From Chitinolyticbacter albus (GTDB lineage Bacteria; Pseudomonadota; Gammaproteobacteria; Burkholderiales; Chitinibacteraceae), in the NCBI RefSeq assembly GCF_024437655.1, contig NZ_JANBVF010000019.1, forward strand, positions 1-64,000: DNA of 64,000 bases, written 5' to 3'. Below the pieces are notes generated by a model, which saw only the letters and a program-made list of their open reading frames with translations, made no database searches and was not told the origin of the DNA. Positions 1 to 9,357 of the stretch are shown here, one piece after another. A program made the position numbers and the translations under genes. Each line of letters starts with the position of its first letter. Position 1 is the first letter of the stretch.

Positions 1-250
1 GGCCCTCGTCGGCAGCGCCGAGGAAGTGGCGGCGCTGGTGAAGGAATACCACGCGCTCGGCATCGAGACCTTCATCCTCTCAGGCTACCCGCACCTGGAG
101 GAATCGTACCGCGTGGCCGAGCTGTTGTTCCCGCTGCTGCCGCTCGATCACCTGCCGCCGCCGCAGAAGCAGAATTTGACCGGTCCGTTCGGCGAGGTGA
201 TCGCCAACGACATCGTGCCGGTTGCACGCCAGCCCGCGCCCGTAGCGTGA
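1..250 (+). CDS. ssuD: Alkanesulfonate monooxygenase, C-terminal end (partial)
   Basis: The frame is open from base 2 and ends in TGA at 250, so only the last 82 residues lie in the window. They read as the C-terminus of an FMNH2-dependent alkanesulfonate monooxygenase, which releases sulfite from alkanesulfonates during sulfur starvation: the stretch [16 protein letters not shown] is typical of the luciferase-like barrel near its end. The call rests on this fragment and on the genes that follow at once: a permease, an ATPase and a TOBE protein in the usual ssuDCBF order. The 5' part is outside the window. Confidence 0.85.
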   Translation, partial: ALVGSAEEVAALVKEYHALGIETFILSGYPHLEESYRVAELLFPLLPLDHLPPPQKQNLTGPFGEVIANDIVPVARQPAPVA

Positions 251-260
251 GGATAAGACG

Positions 261-1034
261 ATGAGCGTTGCCAACACCCTCTACAAACGACTGGCGCCGT
301 GGGCCGTGCCCGTGCTGCTGATCGCCGGCTGGCAATGGGCGGCCGTGGCCGGTCTGATCGGCAGCCGCATCCTGCCGCCGCCCTTCGATGTACTGAAGGC
401 CGGCGTGACGCTCGCGCAATCGGGCGAGCTGTGGATCCACCTCAAGATCAGCTTCTGGCGCACCGCCATCGGCTTTGCCATTGGCGGCGGCCTGGGGCTG
501 CTCTTGGGGCTGATCACTGGCATGTCGCGCCGGGGCGAGCTGCTGCTCGACACCAGCGTGCAGATGATCCGCAACATTCCGCCGCTGGCGCTGATCCCCC
601 TGGTGATCCTGTGGTTCGGCATCGACGAGGGCGCCAAGCTGTTCATGGTCGCCTTCGGCACGTTGTTCCCGGTCTACATCAACACTTATCACGGCATCAA
701 ATCGGTCGATACGGGCCTCGTCGAAATGGCCAAAAGCTACGGCCTGAAGGGCTGGCCGCTGTTTCGCGACGTGATCCTGCCGGGCGCCTTGCCCAGCATC
801 CTCGTCGGCGTGCGCTTCGCCATCGGTTTTGCCTGGATCCTGCTGATCGTCGCCGAGACCATTTCGGCGAGCTCAGGCATCGGCTACCTCGCGATGAACG
901 CGCGCGAGTTCCTGCAGACCGACATCGTGGTGCTCGCCATCCTGCTCTACGCGCTGCTCGGCAAGGCCAGCGATGTGCTGGCCCGCCAGCTGGAACGCAT
1001 CTGGCTGCGCTGGCACCCGGCCTACCAAGGATGA
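261..1034 (+). CDS. ssuC: Aliphatic sulfonate ABC transporter permease SsuC
   Basis: This 257-residue inner-membrane protein has about six hydrophobic segments and the binding-protein-dependent permease EAA loop (near [13 protein letters not shown] and the preceding [11 protein letters not shown] region). It would form the channel for sulfonate import. It starts 10 bp after the ssuD stop, behind the purine-rich stretch GAGGATAAG, and its TGA overlaps the ATG of ssuB (ATGA), so the two are probably translationally coupled. Length is normal for SsuC. Taurine permease TauC is the nearest alternative, but the neighbouring ssuD and TOBE genes favour Ssu. Confidence 0.9.
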   Translation: MSVANTLYKRLAPWAVPVLLIAGWQWAAVAGLIGSRILPPPFDVLKAGVTLAQSGELWIHLKISFWRTAIGFAIGGGLGLLLGLITGMSRRGELLLDTSVQMIRNIPPLALIPLVILWFGIDEGAKLFMVAFGTLFPVYINTYHGIKSVDTGLVEMAKSYGLKGWPLFRDVILPGALPSILVGVRFAIGFAWILLIVAETISASSGIGYLAMNAREFLQTDIVVLAILLYALLGKASDVLARQLERIWLRWHPAYQG

Positions 1035-1849
1035 ACGCCATGACCCAGACCACGCTTGAACCCGGCCTTGGCGTCGCCCTCGCCATCCGCGGGCTCGCGC
1101 GCCGCTTCGGCACGCAGACCGTGCTGCACGACCTCGATCTCGATATCAGCGCCGGCGAGTTCGTTGCCATCGTCGGCCGCTCCGGCTGCGGCAAATCGAC
1201 GCTGCTGCGGCTGATCGCCCAGCTCGATACGCCAAGCAACGGCAGCATCGCCGCCGATGGCACGCCGCTCGCCCGCTCCGGCATCGATACCCGGCTGATG
1301 TTCCAGGATGCGCGCCTGTTGCCTTGGAAGACGGTGCTGGCCAATGTCGGCTTGGGCCTCACCGGCAACTGGCAGGCCAGGGCACGCGAGGCGCTGGCCG
1401 AAGTGGGCCTCGCCGAGCACGCCGACAAGTGGCCCAGCCAGCTCTCCGGTGGTCAGCGGCAGCGCGTGGCGCTGGCGCGCGCGCTGATCCACCAGCCGCA
1501 GCTGTTGCTGCTCGACGAACCGCTGGGCGCGCTCGACGCGCTGACCCGCATCGAGATGCAGCAGCTGATCGAACGCATCTGGCAGCACCACCGCTTCACC
1601 GTGCTGCTGGTGACACACGACGTAGAGGAGGCCGTTGCCCTGGCCGATCGGGTGATCCTGATCGAAGCGGGCCGCATCGGCCTCGATACGCCGGTGGCAC
1701 TGTCGCGCCCGCGCACCCGCAGCGCCACAGGCTTCGCGACGCTGGAAGAAAACATCCTCAACCGCGTGCTGCAGCAGCCGGAAGGCCGGCCCAGCACGCC
1801 ACCCGCCGAACCCGCCATCGCACCCGGCGCACTGCGCTGGGCACTCTAA
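1031..1849 (+). CDS. ssuB: Aliphatic sulfonate ABC transporter ATPase SsuB
   Basis: The 272-residue cytoplasmic ATPase powers sulfonate import with SsuC. It carries all ABC motifs: Walker [10 protein letters not shown], a Q-loop at [11 protein letters not shown] (typical of SsuB/TauB), signature LSGGQRQR, Walker [13 protein letters not shown] and the switch histidine in [10 protein letters not shown]. The start is ATG 1031, overlapping the ssuC stop; a second in-frame ATG lies nine bases on. An upstream extension of the frame only shadows ssuC. Confidence 0.92.
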   Translation: MNAMTQTTLEPGLGVALAIRGLARRFGTQTVLHDLDLDISAGEFVAIVGRSGCGKSTLLRLIAQLDTPSNGSIAADGTPLARSGIDTRLMFQDARLLPWKTVLANVGLGLTGNWQARAREALAEVGLAEHADKWPSQLSGGQRQRVALARALIHQPQLLLLDEPLGALDALTRIEMQQLIERIWQHHRFTVLLVTHDVEEAVALADRVILIEAGRIGLDTPVALSRPRTRSATGFATLEENILNRVLQQPEGRPSTPPAEPAIAPGALRWAL

Positions 1850-1923
1850 CCAGGTCGCCGCCGAGGCTCGCAACGGATCTCGGCGGCACCCGGCCCTTCG
1901 CCTTACCTTCCAGGAGCACCATC

Positions 1924-2139
1924 ATGAGCATCAAGTCGATCAATGTCCGCAACCAGTTCCGCGGCACCATCAAGGAAATCATCGAAGGCCCGGTGGTCTC
2001 CGAAGTCGATGTGGCGACGCCCGCCGGTATCGTCACCTCGGTAATCACCACCCGCTCGGTCAAGGAACTCGATCTGAAGCCGGGCAGCGAAGTGATCGCC
2101 TTTGTGAAATCGACCGAGGTCTCGATCGCGACGCTGTAG
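1924..2139 (+). CDS. ssuF: TOBE-domain molybdopterin-binding-like protein SsuF
   Basis: This 71-residue protein is a single TOBE (Mop-like) domain: MSIKSINVRNQFRGTI at the start and a VKSTEVSIATL end are typical of small molybdate/oxyanion-binding proteins. A homologue called SsuF closes the ssu operon in pseudomonads. It follows ssuB by 74 bp, with AGGAG just ahead of ATG 1924. Its exact role in sulfonate use is not established. It is convergent with cytX, whose stop lies 4 bp away, and no clear terminator hairpin separates them. Confidence 0.8.
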   Translation: MSIKSINVRNQFRGTIKEIIEGPVVSEVDVATPAGIVTSVITTRSVKELDLKPGSEVIAFVKSTEVSIATL

Positions 2140-2143
2140 CCCG

Positions 2144-3406
2144 TCAGGCCACCTGCAGCCGGCGCGCGGCCACGCCGGACAGCGCGAGCTGAATGCAGAA
2201 TGCGGTCGCCAGCGCCGGCAACGATGCACCCACGTCGCCGGCGTTGCGGCTGACCAGCTGATAGACCGCGATGCCGGCCAACCACGCCACCAGCGCCGGC
2301 CATGCCACAGCGCGGCCATCGGGCTGCTTAGGCGTCAGGCCGTGGTGCGCGATCACCACGCCGAACAGCGGCACGAACACCGAGCCGATCAGCAGCAAAA
2401 AGCCTTCGTAGTCGTGGATCGGCAAGATGGCGGCGAGCACGGTGGCCAGCACCGCCAGCGCTGGGCCCAGCCGGCGCAGCGCAAGCCGGGGCGCGAGGCT
2501 ATGCGTCGAAACCGATGCCGAATAGAGATCGCCATAGGCGTTATCGACCTCGTCGCACAGCACCAGCGCCAGCGCGATGGCGCCGCCGCTCGCCAACAAT
2601 ATGGTCGCCATCATGTCTCCGCCCGGATGCAGCGTGGCGATCAGCACGCCGAGCGAGAAGCACCAGGTATTGGCCAGCAGATAGCCGACGACTATGCCGC
2701 CGGCCGCGCCGCGACCGCTACGCCCGTAGCGGGTGTAGTCGGCCACCAGCGGCAACCAGCTGATCGGCATCGCAATCGCCAGATCCACCGCGGCGCCGAA
2801 GCCCATGCCGCCGGCGCCCGGGCGGGCGAACAACACGTCCCAGCCGGTTCGGTTTGCCTCACCCAGGAACTGCCAGGTGAGCCAACCCAGCGCCAGCAGC
2901 ATCAATGGCAGGCCGATATGGCGCACCAGCTTGCGCACGATGCCGACCATGGACAGCGACAGCAGCGCAAGCAGGATGGCGCCAACCAGCAGCGTGGCCG
3001 CCAGCGGCGCCTCCACCCCCAGCTGCTGCCGGGTGATGGCGTTGATGCCGTCGCGCAGCACCACGATCTCGAACACCGCCCAGCCGATCAGCTGCAGCAC
3101 ATTGGCCGACACCGGCAGCACCGCCAGGCGGCTACCCAGCGCGCCGTGGATCAGTCCGGCACTCGCCAGGCCCGATTGCGCACCGAGCCGGCCCACCCAG
3201 GCCAGCAGCGCCACGCCGACCAGCGAGCCCAGCACGATGGCACTCAACGCCTGCGCGAACGACAGCGCGGGCACGAGAAAGGTGCCGGCCTGGATCACCA
3301 GAAGGCCGACGCCGAGGCTGCCCCACAACGTGAGATGGTCGAAGAAGCCGAAGCGGCGCTCGGCAGCGGGGATCGCGCTGAGCGCGGAATTGACGGGTTG
3401 GGACAT
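2144..3406 (-). CDS. cytX: Hydroxymethylpyrimidine transporter CytX (NCS1 family)
   Basis: This is a 420-residue polytopic membrane protein of the nucleobase:cation symporter-1 family, with about twelve hydrophobic segments and the family start RFGFFDHLTLWGSLGVG. NCS1 members import purines, pyrimidines or thiamine precursors. The substrate is inferred here from the TPP riboswitch directly upstream on the same strand, the classic arrangement for CytX, which brings in hydroxymethylpyrimidine for thiamine synthesis. It is transcribed leftward, alone, between ssuF and cstA. Without the riboswitch, cytosine permease (CodB) would be the alternative. Confidence 0.88.
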   Translation of the reverse strand: MSQPVNSALSAIPAAERRFGFFDHLTLWGSLGVGLLVIQAGTFLVPALSFAQALSAIVLGSLVGVALLAWVGRLGAQSGLASAGLIHGALGSRLAVLPVSANVLQLIGWAVFEIVVLRDGINAITRQQLGVEAPLAATLLVGAILLALLSLSMVGIVRKLVRHIGLPLMLLALGWLTWQFLGEANRTGWDVLFARPGAGGMGFGAAVDLAIAMPISWLPLVADYTRYGRSGRGAAGGIVVGYLLANTWCFSLGVLIATLHPGGDMMATILLASGGAIALALVLCDEVDNAYGDLYSASVSTHSLAPRLALRRLGPALAVLATVLAAILPIHDYEGFLLLIGSVFVPLFGVVIAHHGLTPKQPDGRAVAWPALVAWLAGIAVYQLVSRNAGDVGASLPALATAFCIQLALSGVAARRLQVA

Positions 3407-3456
3407 GGCCTATCCAAAGCAGTGATGCAAAGCGGATCGGCCAGGAAGCGGTATGA

Positions 3457-3548
3457 AGACGCTTCCCTACGCTGGCACGACCCAGATCAGGTTCAACGGG
3501 TCGGCGCGTGGCGCCTCTCAGCCGCGTAAGCGGCCCCCCGAGCGGGGT
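3457..3548 (-). promoter_or_regulatory. TPP riboswitch (THI element) in the cytX leader
   Basis: Read on the minus strand, the leader shows the conserved thi-box pieces in order: CTCGGGGGGCC, CTGAGAGG, then ACCCGTTGAACCTGATCTGG followed by GTCGTGCCAGCGTAGGGAAG. These are the invariant halves of the thiamine-pyrophosphate aptamer. The aptamer ends about 55 bases before the cytX ATG, so TPP binding probably blocks expression of the permease. No separate strong terminator stem is obvious between aptamer and start, so control of translation initiation is plausible (inference). Confidence 0.95.
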
Positions 3549-3707
3549 CCACCTTGGCATGCATGACAAGGCCGGTCAAGCCGTGGCACGCACCGCCCCC
3601 GCTTGCTGCCCGTGCGAACCAGTTTATTGAAGTTGCAATTCCTGCCCTTGAAAACTACTACTTCAGACCACGCCCGCCCCGTCTGGCGTTCCTCTTCGAG
3701 GCTAAGC

Positions 3708-5771
3708 ATGAACAATCTCAAGCAGTGGGTCATCTGGCTGGCAGTCACCCTGGTCGGCGCAGGTTCATTCGCCATGCTGGCGCTGTCACGCGGCGAGCAG
3801 GTCAATGCCGTGTGGTTGGTGCTGGCTGCCATCGCCTGCTACAGCATCGCCTACCGCTTTTATTCGAAATTCATCGCCGAGCGCGTGTTCGAACTCGACG
3901 ATACCCGGCTCACGCCTGCGCAGCGGCGTAACGACGGGCTCGATTACGTGCCTACCAACAGGTGGGTGCTGTTCGGCCACCACTTCGCCGCCATTGCGGG
4001 CGCTGGGCCCCTGGTTGGCCCTATCCTCGCGGCGCAGATGGGCTTTCTACCCGGAACGATCTGGATCCTGGTCGGCGTGATGCTGGCCGGCGCGGTGCAG
4101 GATTTCCTGGTGCTGTTCATTTCCAGCCGGCGCGATGGCCGCTCGCTCGGCGAGATTGCCAAGCAGGAACTCGGGCCTCTTACCGGCATCATCGTGATGA
4201 TCGGCGTACTGGGGGTGATGATCATCATCCTCTCGGCACTGGCGCTGGTCGTCGTCAAGGCCTTGGCCGAGAGCCCCTGGGGGGTCTTCTCCATCGCCGC
4301 CACCATTCCCATCGCCATCTTCATGGGCGTCTACATGCGCTTCATCCGGCCAGGGCGCATTGCTGAGGTGTCGGTCATCGGCTTCGTGCTGATGATGCTG
4401 GGCATCATCTACGGCGAGAACGTCGCCGCCAGCCCGACCTGGGGGCCGCTGCTCACGCTGACCGGCCCGCAGCTGACGCTCGCACTGGTGGCCTACGGTT
4501 TTATCGCGTCCGTGCTGCCGGTGTGGCTGCTGCTCGCGCCGCGCGACTACCTGTCGACCTTCCTCAAGATCGGCGTGATTGCCGGCCTGGGCATCGGCAT
4601 CCTCTTCTCCATGCCCGAGCTGAAGATGCCTGCGCTGACGCGCTTCATTGATGGCTCCGGCCCGGTCTTCGCGGGCCAGCTCTTCCCTTTCCTGTTCATC
4701 ACGATTGCATGTGGCGCCTGCTCGGGCTTTCACGCGCTGGTCGCGTCGGGAACCACGCCCAAGCTGATCGAGAAAGAGAGCCACATGCGTCTCATCGGCT
4801 ACGGCTCGATGCTGTGCGAATCGGCGGTCGCGATCATGGCGCTGATCTGCGCATCGGTGCTCGACCCGGGCATCTATTTCGCAATGAACGCACCGGCCGC
4901 CGTGATCGGCAGCACGGTGCAGAGTGCATCCGAGGTCATCAACGGCTGGGGTTTCGTCATCACGCCGGAAATGCTGACGCAGATCGCCAAAGACGTCGGC
5001 GAGCACTCCATCCTGTCGCGCGCCGGCGGCGCCCCCACCTTCGCCGTCGGCATGTCGCACATCATCGCCGAGATCTTCAACAGCCGGGCCATGATGGGTT
5101 TCTGGTACCACTTCGCCATCCTGTTCGAGGCGCTGTTCATCCTTACCGCGGTCGACGCCGGCACGCGTGCCTGCCGCTTCATGGTGCAGGACACCGTGGG
5201 CATCGTCGTTCCTGGCCTCGCACGCAGCACCTCGTGGTTCGGCAACCTGGTCGGTACCGCGGTAGCGGTGAGCTCGTGGGGCTTTTTCGTCTATCAGGGC
5301 GTGACCGACCCGCTCGGCGGGATCAACACGTTGTGGCCGCTGTTTGGCATCGGCAACCAGATGCTGGCGTCCATGGCCTTGCTGTTGGGCACCGTGGTGC
5401 TGTTCAAAATGAAGAAGCAGCACTACGCCTGGGTGACGGTGCTGCCCACCGTATGGCTTTTCATCACATCCATGACCGCGGGCTGGCAGAAGATCTTTCA
5501 CGAAAGCCCGGCAATCGGCTTTCTCGCCACTGCCAACAAGTTCAAGGCCGCCATCGCCGACGGCACTGTCCTCGCGCCCGCCAAGAGCATCGAGGACATG
5601 GGTCGCATCGTGTTCAACAACCAGATCAATGCCGTGCTGTGCGGCTTCTTTATGCTGGTCGCGGTGGTGATGCTGATCTCCACCATCATCCACATCCGCA
5701 AGGCGCTCGGCCAAGCCCACCCGACCGTGCACGAAGTGGGCGGCCCAGCTGCGGAGGGTGCCCGTGCTTGA
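3708..5771 (+). CDS. cstA: Carbon starvation protein A (pyruvate/peptide transporter family)
   Basis: This 687-residue inner-membrane protein has about sixteen hydrophobic segments and the CstA signature regions (the GPLVGPILAAQMG segment near residue 105; CGACSGFHALVASGTT mid-protein). CstA proteins import pyruvate or peptides under carbon starvation. ATG 3708 is chosen because GAGG precedes it by seven bases and it gives the family start MNNLKQWVIW; the frame is open further upstream without support. The partner gene overlaps its 3' end. Length is close to the E. coli protein (about 700). Confidence 0.93.
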   Translation: MNNLKQWVIWLAVTLVGAGSFAMLALSRGEQVNAVWLVLAAIACYSIAYRFYSKFIAERVFELDDTRLTPAQRRNDGLDYVPTNRWVLFGHHFAAIAGAGPLVGPILAAQMGFLPGTIWILVGVMLAGAVQDFLVLFISSRRDGRSLGEIAKQELGPLTGIIVMIGVLGVMIIILSALALVVVKALAESPWGVFSIAATIPIAIFMGVYMRFIRPGRIAEVSVIGFVLMMLGIIYGENVAASPTWGPLLTLTGPQLTLALVAYGFIASVLPVWLLLAPRDYLSTFLKIGVIAGLGIGILFSMPELKMPALTRFIDGSGPVFAGQLFPFLFITIACGACSGFHALVASGTTPKLIEKESHMRLIGYGSMLCESAVAIMALICASVLDPGIYFAMNAPAAVIGSTVQSASEVINGWGFVITPEMLTQIAKDVGEHSILSRAGGAPTFAVGMSHIIAEIFNSRAMMGFWYHFAILFEALFILTAVDAGTRACRFMVQDTVGIVVPGLARSTSWFGNLVGTAVAVSSWGFFVYQGVTDPLGGINTLWPLFGIGNQMLASMALLLGTVVLFKMKKQHYAWVTVLPTVWLFITSMTAGWQKIFHESPAIGFLATANKFKAAIADGTVLAPAKSIEDMGRIVFNNQINAVLCGFFMLVAVVMLISTIIHIRKALGQAHPTVHEVGGPAAEGARA

Positions 5772-6141
5772 TCTCAGCGGCATCCTCCCCTCCACTCGCC
5801 GCGCGAGTCCGGCTGACGACGCGTCATTGCAGGACGCCTACGAGCAGTACGTCGCCGGTCTGCGCGCCAGCCAGCCCGGCAGCACCCCGATGCAGCCCGA
5901 CGACTTCCGGCGCCTCAGCCTCGGTTCCGACTGGCTGTCCGGCGTAAAGGATGCCGCGAAGAAGGTGGTGCAGACTTGCCGGCTCATGGTCGGCATCCAC
6001 GACTACGAGTACTACCTGGCCCACATGCGCGAGCGCCACCCCGAAGCCACTCCCCTCACTCGCAATGCCTTCTACCGCTACTGCCTGGAAGCGCGCTACC
6101 CCGGCGAAGGCCGCCCGGGAGGCAGCCGCTGCCCGTGTTGA
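5764..6141 (+). CDS. CstA-associated small CxC protein (YbdD/YjiX family) with an internal duplication
   Basis: The C-terminal half (about residues 60-125) matches the YbdD/YjiX family that accompanies CstA: KKVVQTCRLMVG, then HDYEYYLAHMRERHP, and a C-terminal Cys-Pro-Cys (in related proteins one Cys can be selenocysteine). The start is GTG 5764, six bases after GGAGG; the GTG at 5758 touches the Shine-Dalgarno. The gene overlaps cstA by 8 bp, so coupling is likely. The protein is 125 residues, about twice the usual 65. The extra N-terminal part (residues 26-51) aligns without gaps at an offset of 55 to residues 81-106 (shared Y-E-x-Y, A, R, P, T-P, F, R), so it looks like a duplicated core lacking the CxC tail. 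Its exact role with CstA is unknown. Confidence 0.85.
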   Translation: MLDLSGILPSTRRASPADDASLQDAYEQYVAGLRASQPGSTPMQPDDFRRLSLGSDWLSGVKDAAKKVVQTCRLMVGIHDYEYYLAHMRERHPEATPLTRNAFYRYCLEARYPGEGRPGGSRCPC

Positions 6142-6521
6142 GCCGAGGACGTTGAGCAGACCTTCGTGAACCTGCCCCAGGATCGCATTTATTGGCATGC
6201 GTGACCGGGCTAGCCGCGAACGCGCCTGAGCGCAAGGACCGCAACTTCATGGTGTCCCCTTGCCTCGCTTGTGCCTGGCAAGGGCTGACGCGATTCAGCC
6301 TGGCGTCTCGCAGCCGAGCAAGCGCCCCCAAACGGGGGCCACCTTGGAGTGCGGAGCAAGACCGGCCAAGCCGCATGGCGGCCGACGCTTACTGACCAGA
6401 ATAGTCAGCATCTATTTGGTCGCAGCCTTATTCCACAACGCCATACACATCAAATTTTATAGTCTTTGCCGAGATATCAAGCGCGGCGATAATCGGCACA
6501 TCCCACTTTCCGGAACCCATC
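6142..6521. other. Gene-free interval with a hairpin-rich element
   Basis: No convincing gene lies in these 380 bp. The first 250 bp are GC-rich and hold a structured element (6257-6390, annotated separately). The last 130 bp are AT-richer and should contain the sbp promoter; TATAGT at 6458 is a possible -10 box, with no good -35 at standard spacing. Confidence 0.6.
6257..6390 (-). ncRNA. Hairpin-rich element sharing its flank with the cytX riboswitch leader
   Basis: Three perfect stems are packed here: CCCTTGCC/GGCAAGGG (6257-6264 with 6277-6284), GGCTGA/TCAGCC (6283-6288 with 6295-6300) and GCCCCC/GGGGGC (6324-6329 with 6334-6339). The segment from about 6307 to 6390 is clearly similar to about 3515-3595, the flank and first part of the cytX TPP riboswitch (shared CAGCCG, AAGCG, CCACCTTGG, CCGG, CAAGCCG). 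The aptamer hallmarks CTGAGA and CCTGATCTGG are missing. It may be a decayed riboswitch leader, or a repeat carried by both loci. Strand is assigned by analogy with cytX only. Confidence 0.4.
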
Positions 6522-7526
6522 ATGATCAAGCGTGCCTCCACCCTGCTCGTCGCCTTTGCGCTCGTCGCTCAGCCGGCCTTTGCCGACGTGACGCTGCTCA
6601 ATGTTTCTTACGATGTGATGCGTGACTTCTACAAGGACTACAACCCGGTCTTCACCAAGTATTACGAGGCCAAGTTCAAGGACAAGGTGACGCTGCAGCA
6701 ATCGCACGGCGGCTCGTCCAAGCAAGCGCGCTCGGTGATCGACGGGCTGGAAGCGGATGTGGTGACGATGAACCAGAGCCTCGACATCGATGCCATCGTT
6801 GAGAAGGGCAAGCAGGTGAATCCGGGCTGGGAGAAGGAGCTGCCGAACGAGGCCTCGCCGTTCTCCAGCCTGCAGGTACTGATCGTGCGCAAGGCCAATC
6901 CCAAGGGCATCCGCGATTGGAACGATCTCACGAAGCCCGGCGTACAGATCATCGTTCCCAACCCCAAGACCAGCGGCAACGGCCGTTACACCTACCTCGC
7001 GGCCTGGGGCTACGCCGCCAAGCTGCCGGGTGGCAACGATGCCAAGGCCCGCGACTTTGTGACCGCGCTGTTCAAGAACGTGCCGGTGCTCGATTCGGGC
7101 GGCCGTGCCGCCACCACCACCTTTATGCAGCGCCAGATCGGCGACGTGCTCATCACCTTCGAGAATGAAGCCGAGATGATCGCGCGCGAGTTCGGCCGTG
7201 GCGGCTTCGAGGTGGTCTACCCATCGATCTCGATCGATGCCGACCTGCCGGTGGCGGTGGTCGACAAGGTGGTCGACAAGAAGGGCACGCGCAAGGCGGC
7301 CGAGGAATACCTGAAGTATCTGTGGAGCGCCGAGGGCCAGACGGTGGCCGCACAGAACTACCTGCGTCCGCGTGATGCGGCCGTCGCCAGCCGTTTCGCC
7401 AAGCAGTTCCCTGCCGTGAAACTCTTCACCGTGGCCGATTTCGGCGGCTGGGCCAAGGCGCAGAAGACCCACTTCGACGACGGCGGCATTTACGACCAGA
7501 TCGCGGCCAAGGTCGCCGGCAAGTAA
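6522..7526 (+). CDS. sbp: Sulfate ABC transporter periplasmic binding protein
   Basis: A 334-residue secreted protein: signal peptide of about 22 residues ending near QPAFA, then the sulfate-binding family motifs VTLLNVSYDV, QSHGGSSKQARSVIDG, VPNPKTSGNGRYTYLAAWGYA and VLDSGGRAATTTF. It captures sulfate (or thiosulfate) in the periplasm for CysTWA. The C-terminus (RPRDAAVA then LFTVADFGGW) is closer to Sbp than to CysP, but the two overlap in specificity. It is the first gene of the sbp-cysTWA run and begins after a 380-bp gene-free interval. Confidence 0.92.
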   Translation: MIKRASTLLVAFALVAQPAFADVTLLNVSYDVMRDFYKDYNPVFTKYYEAKFKDKVTLQQSHGGSSKQARSVIDGLEADVVTMNQSLDIDAIVEKGKQVNPGWEKELPNEASPFSSLQVLIVRKANPKGIRDWNDLTKPGVQIIVPNPKTSGNGRYTYLAAWGYAAKLPGGNDAKARDFVTALFKNVPVLDSGGRAATTTFMQRQIGDVLITFENEAEMIAREFGRGGFEVVYPSISIDADLPVAVVDKVVDKKGTRKAAEEYLKYLWSAEGQTVAAQNYLRPRDAAVASRFAKQFPAVKLFTVADFGGWAKAQKTHFDDGGIYDQIAAKVAGK

Positions 7527-7620
7527 ACCCGCCGGTTGCGGCGCGGGCCACAAACCCGCGCCGCCCGGTGCCGTACCGCGTTACCACTAACAACAATAAG
7601 CTTTTCCGCCTGGAGTCCTC

Positions 7621-8454
7621 ATGGCTTTCAAACAACACAGCGTGCTGCCAGGCTTTGGCCTGTCGCTGGGCTACACGCTGCTCTACCTCTCCATCATCGT
7701 GCTGTTGCCGCTGACGGCGCTGGTGGTCAAGTCCTCGGACCTGACCTGGCCGGCGTTCTGGGCGGCGGTGGCCGATCCACGCGTGATCGCCACCTACAAG
7801 GTGACCTTCGGCGCCTCCGCGCTCGCGGCCACGCTCAATCTGTTCGCCGGCCTGCTGCTGGCCTGGGTGCTGGTGCGCTATCCCTTTCCCGGCAAGCGAC
7901 TGATCGACGCGCTGGTCGATCTGCCGTTCGCACTGCCCACCGCCGTGGCCGGCATCGCACTCGCCACGCTGTATGCCCCCAACGGCTGGCTGGGCCAGTA
8001 CCTGGAGCCGCTCGGCATCAAGGTGGCGTTCACGCCGCTGGGCATTGTGGTCGCACTGACCTTCGTCACGCTGCCTTTCGTCGTACGCACCGTGCAGCCG
8101 GTGCTGCAGGATCTGGAGCACGAGCTTGAGGAAGCCGCCGCCAGCCTGGGCGCCACCCGCTGGCAGATCTTCTGGAAAGTGATCCTGCCGATGCTGCTGC
8201 CGGCGCTGCTCACCGGCTTCGCGCTGGCATTCGCCCGTGCGGTGGGCGAATACGGCTCGGTGATCTTCATCGCCGGCAACATGCCTTTCGTTTCCGAGAT
8301 CACGCCGCTGATGATCATTTCCAAGCTGGAGCAGTACGACTACCTGGGCGCCACCGCCATTGCCGTGGTGATGCTGGGTGTGTCGTTCGCGCTGCTGTTC
8401 ATCATCAACGGCTTGCAGTGGTGGTCCGCCAAGCGTCTGGGCAGGAGGAAATAA
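7621..8454 (+). CDS. cysT: Sulfate ABC transporter permease CysT
   Basis: This 277-residue inner-membrane permease has about six transmembrane segments and the EAA-type loop near [22 protein letters not shown]. It pairs with CysW to form the sulfate channel. It starts 94 bp after sbp behind CTGGAG, and is followed after one base by cysW, so it is in the same operon. CysT comes before CysW here as in E. coli cysPTWA. Confidence 0.93.
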   Translation: MAFKQHSVLPGFGLSLGYTLLYLSIIVLLPLTALVVKSSDLTWPAFWAAVADPRVIATYKVTFGASALAATLNLFAGLLLAWVLVRYPFPGKRLIDALVDLPFALPTAVAGIALATLYAPNGWLGQYLEPLGIKVAFTPLGIVVALTFVTLPFVVRTVQPVLQDLEHELEEAAASLGATRWQIFWKVILPMLLPALLTGFALAFARAVGEYGSVIFIAGNMPFVSEITPLMIISKLEQYDYLGATAIAVVMLGVSFALLFIINGLQWWSAKRLGRRK

Positions 8455-8455
8455 C

Positions 8456-9337
8456 ATGGCCGGTGCCATCAACAATACCCCGCGCTCCGTCGTGACCACC
8501 GAGTCGCGTCCGGTGCGCTATCTCTTGACCGGCCTCGCGCTGCTGTTCGTCGGCCTGTTCCTGGTCATCCCTCTGTTGTCGGTGTTCGTCGAAGCGCTGC
8601 GCCAGGGCTGGAAGCTGTATCTCGCGGCGCTGGTCGAGCCCGATGCGCTCTCCGCGATCAAGCTCACGCTGCTGGTCGCCGTAATCTCGGTGCCGCTCAA
8701 CCTGGTGTTCGGCGTGGCGGCCGCCTGGGCGATCGCCAAGTTCGAGTTCCGCGGCAAGAGCCTGTTGATCACGCTGATCGATCTGCCATTCTCGGTGTCC
8801 CCGGTCGTCGCCGGCCTGATCTACGTGCTGCTCTTTGGCGCGCAGGGCTGGTGGGGGCCATGGCTATCCGACAACGACGTGAAGGTCATCTTCGCCGTGC
8901 CCGGCATCGTGCTCGCCACCGTGTTCGTCACCTTCCCTTTCGTCGCCCGCGAGCTGATTCCGCTGATGGAAGCGCAGGGCAGCGACGAGGAACAGGCCGC
9001 CATGGTGCTCGGCGCCTCGGGCTGGCAGACGTTCTGGCGGGTGACGCTGCCCAATATCAAGTGGGGCCTGCTCTACGGCGTGATCCTCGCCAACGCCCGC
9101 GCCATGGGCGAGTTCGGCGCGGTATCGGTGGTATCCGGCCATATCCGCGGCCTGACCAACACCGTGCCACTGCACGTCGAGATTCTTTACAACGAATACA
9201 ACTTCGTCGGCGCCTTCGCCTGCGCATCCATCCTCGCCCTCTTGGCGCTGGTGACGCTGGCGGCCAAGAGCTATGTGGAATGGCGTAGCGCGCGCCTCGC
9301 CCTCGAAGACCAACGCAACGCCCTGAACGACCAGTAG
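8456..9337 (+). CDS. cysW: Sulfate ABC transporter permease CysW
   Basis: The second permease of the sulfate importer, 293 residues, with six hydrophobic segments and an EAA loop around [25 protein letters not shown] 8456 is chosen: it lies one base after the cysT stop with AGGAGG upstream (GGCAGGAGGAAATAAC), which fixes the start. A charged tail ([11 protein letters not shown]) ends the protein. cysA follows after 20 bp. Confidence 0.93.
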   Translation: MAGAINNTPRSVVTTESRPVRYLLTGLALLFVGLFLVIPLLSVFVEALRQGWKLYLAALVEPDALSAIKLTLLVAVISVPLNLVFGVAAAWAIAKFEFRGKSLLITLIDLPFSVSPVVAGLIYVLLFGAQGWWGPWLSDNDVKVIFAVPGIVLATVFVTFPFVARELIPLMEAQGSDEEQAAMVLGASGWQTFWRVTLPNIKWGLLYGVILANARAMGEFGAVSVVSGHIRGLTNTVPLHVEILYNEYNFVGAFACASILALLALVTLAAKSYVEWRSARLALEDQRNALNDQ

Positions 9338-9357
9338 GTCGCCGGCAAGGACACATC

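Noticed and set aside
4047-5795. Leftward open frame of 582 codons
   Set aside because: It is antisense to cstA, rich in His, Asp, Gln and Arg with no domain; typical shadow of a GC-rich gene.
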